Shown piece after piece: positions 4,925 through 5,989 of a DNA stretch of 5,989 bases (position 1 is the stretch's first letter; every line of letters starts with the position of its first letter). A program made the position numbers and the translations under genes. The notes below the pieces were generated by a model. It saw nothing but the letters and a program-made list of their open reading frames with translations. It did not search any database and was not told the origin of the DNA. Location: positions 1-5,989 of the forward strand of contig PMOH01000485.1 in NCBI GenBank assembly GCA_003161515.1, written 5' to 3'. Source of the stretch: Deltaproteobacteria bacterium. Its GTDB lineage: Bacteria; Desulfobacterota; Binatia; Binatales; Binataceae.

Positions 4925-5032
4925 ATGGCAAGCGAACGGCAAAAAGAAATCAAGCGGCGGCGCAAACGGAAGAAGACGAGGCTGCAGGCGAAGACTCGAG
5001 AGTCGAGGAAGAAGGCGCGGAAGAAGCGATAA
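4925..5032 (+). CDS. Tiny, extremely basic protein (35 aa)
   Basis: ATG at 4925 to TAA at 5032 encodes 35 residues, of which 20 are Lys or Arg (10 each) and only 3 acidic. It begins MASERQKEIKRRRKRKK and ends in KKARKKR. There is no aromatic residue or Cys, and the pattern suggests one continuous helix. AGAGG (4916-4920) lies four bases before the ATG, a usable though short-spaced SD. The composition is that of an RNA- or DNA-binding peptide. It recalls short KEIKRRR-type hypothetical proteins seen in some GC-rich environmental bacteria and the tail of ribosomal protein bS21, but I cannot name a family with certainty. It lies between the secreted-protein gene (56 nt upstream) and the crotonase (114 nt downstream). 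The other frames here give only Gly/Arg-rich shadows. Confidence 0.68.
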   Translation: MASERQKEIKRRRKRKKTRLQAKTRESRKKARKKR

Positions 5033-5062
5033 ACGGAAGGTTAATCGCCTGCGCGGCGGGCG

Positions 5063-5079
5063 GCAGGGGTGACCCCTGC
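5063..5079 (+). other. Hairpin GCAGGGG-TGA-CCCCTGC
   Basis: A perfect 7-bp stem with a 3-base loop, 30 bases after the small basic gene. No T-run follows. It could terminate or stabilise the upstream transcript, or be another dispersed palindrome. Confidence 0.5.
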
Positions 5080-5093
5080 ACCCGGTGTGAAGC

Positions 5094-5122
5094 GCAAAGT
5101 TGCGCGCGGCGCGCTACTTTGC
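5094..5122. promoter_or_regulatory. Long imperfect palindrome in the crotonase leader
   Basis: Arms GCAAAGT and ACTTTGC, then a T/T mismatch, then GCGCG and CGCGC around a CGG centre: 12 of 13 positions pair over 29 bases. It ends 12 bases before the crotonase SD. It could be a repressor operator (e.g. for a TetR-type regulator of acyl-CoA genes), a structured leader, or a dispersed repeat. No T-tract follows on either strand. Confidence 0.5.
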
Positions 5123-5134
5123 TCTCAGGGGCAC

Positions 5135-5140
5135 GGAGAG
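5135..5140 (+). promoter_or_regulatory. Ribosome binding site fixing the crotonase start
   Basis: GGAGAG followed by TTGGCT and ATG at 5147. The frame is open upstream to a GTG at 5069, but those 26 codons run through both hairpins and the encoded peptide is not family-like. Confidence 0.85.
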
Positions 5141-5146
5141 TTGGCT

Positions 5147-5953
5147 ATGGAATACGAAACGATTCTCTATGACGTGGCGGACGAAGTCGCGACTGTAACG
5201 CTCAATCGTCCGGCCAAGATGAATGCGTACACGACAAAGATGGGCGCGGAGATCACGGACGCGATGCTGCGGGCTGACGCCGACGACAGCGTAAGGGTCA
5301 TCATCATTACCGGCGCGGGGGATCGCGCGTTTTGCGCCGGCGCCGACATGTCGATGTTCGCGTCGGACATCAAGACTCGCGAGGAAAAACCGGCTGCGAC
5401 CGAGCGTCGTGCTCGCGCCGTGGTCTCGCTGCCGCAGGTGATGCGCAATCTGTCGAAGCCGACGATTGCCGCGATCAACGGCTACGCGCTCGGGGTCGGA
5501 TGCACGATTCCGCTGCTGTTCGACGTGCGGATCGCGTCGGACAACGCGAAGATGGGCGTCATTTTTCCGCGCGTCGGCCTGATGAGCGAGCTGGGATCGA
5601 GCTACCTGATGCCGCGGCTGATTGGACTCGCGCGGACCGCCGAGATGATGCTGACGGGGCGGCAATACCCGGCGTCCGAATGCCTCGCGATGGGTCTCGT
5701 GAGCCGCGTCGTGCCGCTCGCCGATTTGCCCGCAACTGCGCGCGAGCTTGCTGGCGACATGCTGCAATGCTCGCCGACGTCGCTGGCGTTCACGCGCAAG
5801 GCGCTGTACCAGGGACTCGACGGCACGCTCGAAACTGCGATGGCGTTTGAGGGATTCGCACTCGAGAAGTGCTACGTCAGTCCCGAGCATAAGGAATACG
5901 TCGCGGCGTTTTTGGAGAAGCGGAAGCCGAATTTCAAGAAGGCGAAGGCGTAA
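5147..5953 (+). CDS. Enoyl-CoA hydratase/isomerase (crotonase) family protein
   Basis: A 268-residue crotonase, the usual family length. These proteins bind acyl-CoA and stabilise an enolate in an oxyanion hole. Seen here: an N-terminal strand with VATVTLNRPAKMNAYT (14-29), first oxyanion-hole motif FCAGADMSMF (62-71), second motif AAINGYALGVGCTIPLLFDV (108-127), RIASDNAKMGVIFPRVGL (128-145), and a C-terminal helix ending in a Lys-rich tail (EKRKPNFKKAKA). Aligned by eye to rat mitochondrial enoyl-CoA hydratase, the Glu144 position is Thr120 and the Glu164 position is Phe140, so it is unlikely to be an ordinary 2-enoyl-CoA hydratase. Instead Glu148 in LMSELGSSY sits where peroxisomal delta3-delta2-enoyl-CoA isomerases carry their catalytic Glu (ITEGG in yeast Eci1, SPEGCSSY in human ECI2). 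An isomerase-like reaction in fatty or aromatic acid breakdown is therefore plausible (inference). There is no beta-oxidation partner in the window. Confidence 0.93.
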   Translation: MEYETILYDVADEVATVTLNRPAKMNAYTTKMGAEITDAMLRADADDSVRVIIITGAGDRAFCAGADMSMFASDIKTREEKPAATERRARAVVSLPQVMRNLSKPTIAAINGYALGVGCTIPLLFDVRIASDNAKMGVIFPRVGLMSELGSSYLMPRLIGLARTAEMMLTGRQYPASECLAMGLVSRVVPLADLPATARELAGDMLQCSPTSLAFTRKALYQGLDGTLETAMAFEGFALEKCYVSPEHKEYVAAFLEKRKPNFKKAKA

Positions 5954-5989
5954 CTCGATCACGTAACGCGGAACTTTATCAAAATGAAA

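Noticed and set aside
3966..4931. 321-codon antisense open frame over the secreted-protein gene
   Set aside because: Its product is Arg/His-rich; the opposite strand encodes a signal peptide and three regular modules.
5114..5962. 282-codon antisense open frame over the crotonase gene
   Set aside because: It is a mirror of high-GC codon use; the sense strand has clear crotonase motifs and an SD.
5984..5989. ATG AAA at the right edge as the start of another gene
   Set aside because: Only two codons are visible and the nearest GGA is 11 bases away; this cannot be supported.

Overview
The window looks like a GC-rich, Gram-negative-type bacterial chromosome, probably from an uncultured soil or sediment lineage. 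The reasons are high-GC codon use, a lipoprotein with a long Thr/Pro stalk followed by a Kelch propeller, and GC-rich intergenic palindromes of REP type. The phylum cannot be fixed from this sequence. An acidobacterial, Binatota-like or deltaproteobacterial-type genome would fit. There is no phage, transposase, CRISPR, rRNA or tRNA gene here.

Left part (1-1928, minus strand): three genes lie head to tail in the order small three-TM membrane protein (1473-1928), NTF2/SnoaL-like protein (1056-1427) and the large subunit of adenosylcobalamin-dependent ethanolamine ammonia-lyase, eutB (1049 to beyond base 1). eutB is recognised with high confidence: it keeps the E. coli residue numbering without gaps across the 349 residues present, including four substrate-binding residues. 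The NTF2-like gene and eutB are in the same reading frame, separated only by TAG and two further codons. The membrane-protein gene is clearly less GC-rich than eutB. A 26-bp direct repeat lies on either side of it, at 1441-1466 and 2290-2315.

Middle (1929-2530): a 602-bp region with no convincing gene but dense structure. It holds one perfect 7-3-7 inverted repeat (TCGAAAC/GTTTCGA), a pair of CTAC-N5-GTAG dyads spaced 32 bp centre to centre that look like a two-site operator, a GC-rich REP-like hairpin, and one copy of the direct repeat.

Right part (2531-5953, plus strand): a lipoprotein with a Thr/Pro stalk and a seven-bladed Kelch propeller (2531-3859), a secreted protein made of three tandem beta-rich modules (4062-4868), a 35-residue extremely basic protein (4925-5032), and a crotonase-family protein (5147-5953) with a non-canonical active site. 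The gaps carry palindromic elements. The REP-like hairpin after the secreted gene matches the one at 2159 and has a compensatory base-pair change. The crotonase leader carries two hairpins in succession.

The genes do not form one obvious pathway. The left cluster concerns ethanolamine breakdown, the Kelch and three-module proteins are cell-envelope or exported, and the crotonase is CoA-linked metabolism. The most unusual signals are the paired operator-like dyads, the in-frame TAG junction before eutB, the covarying REP-like hairpins, the tiny basic gene, and the crotonase whose two textbook glutamates are replaced.
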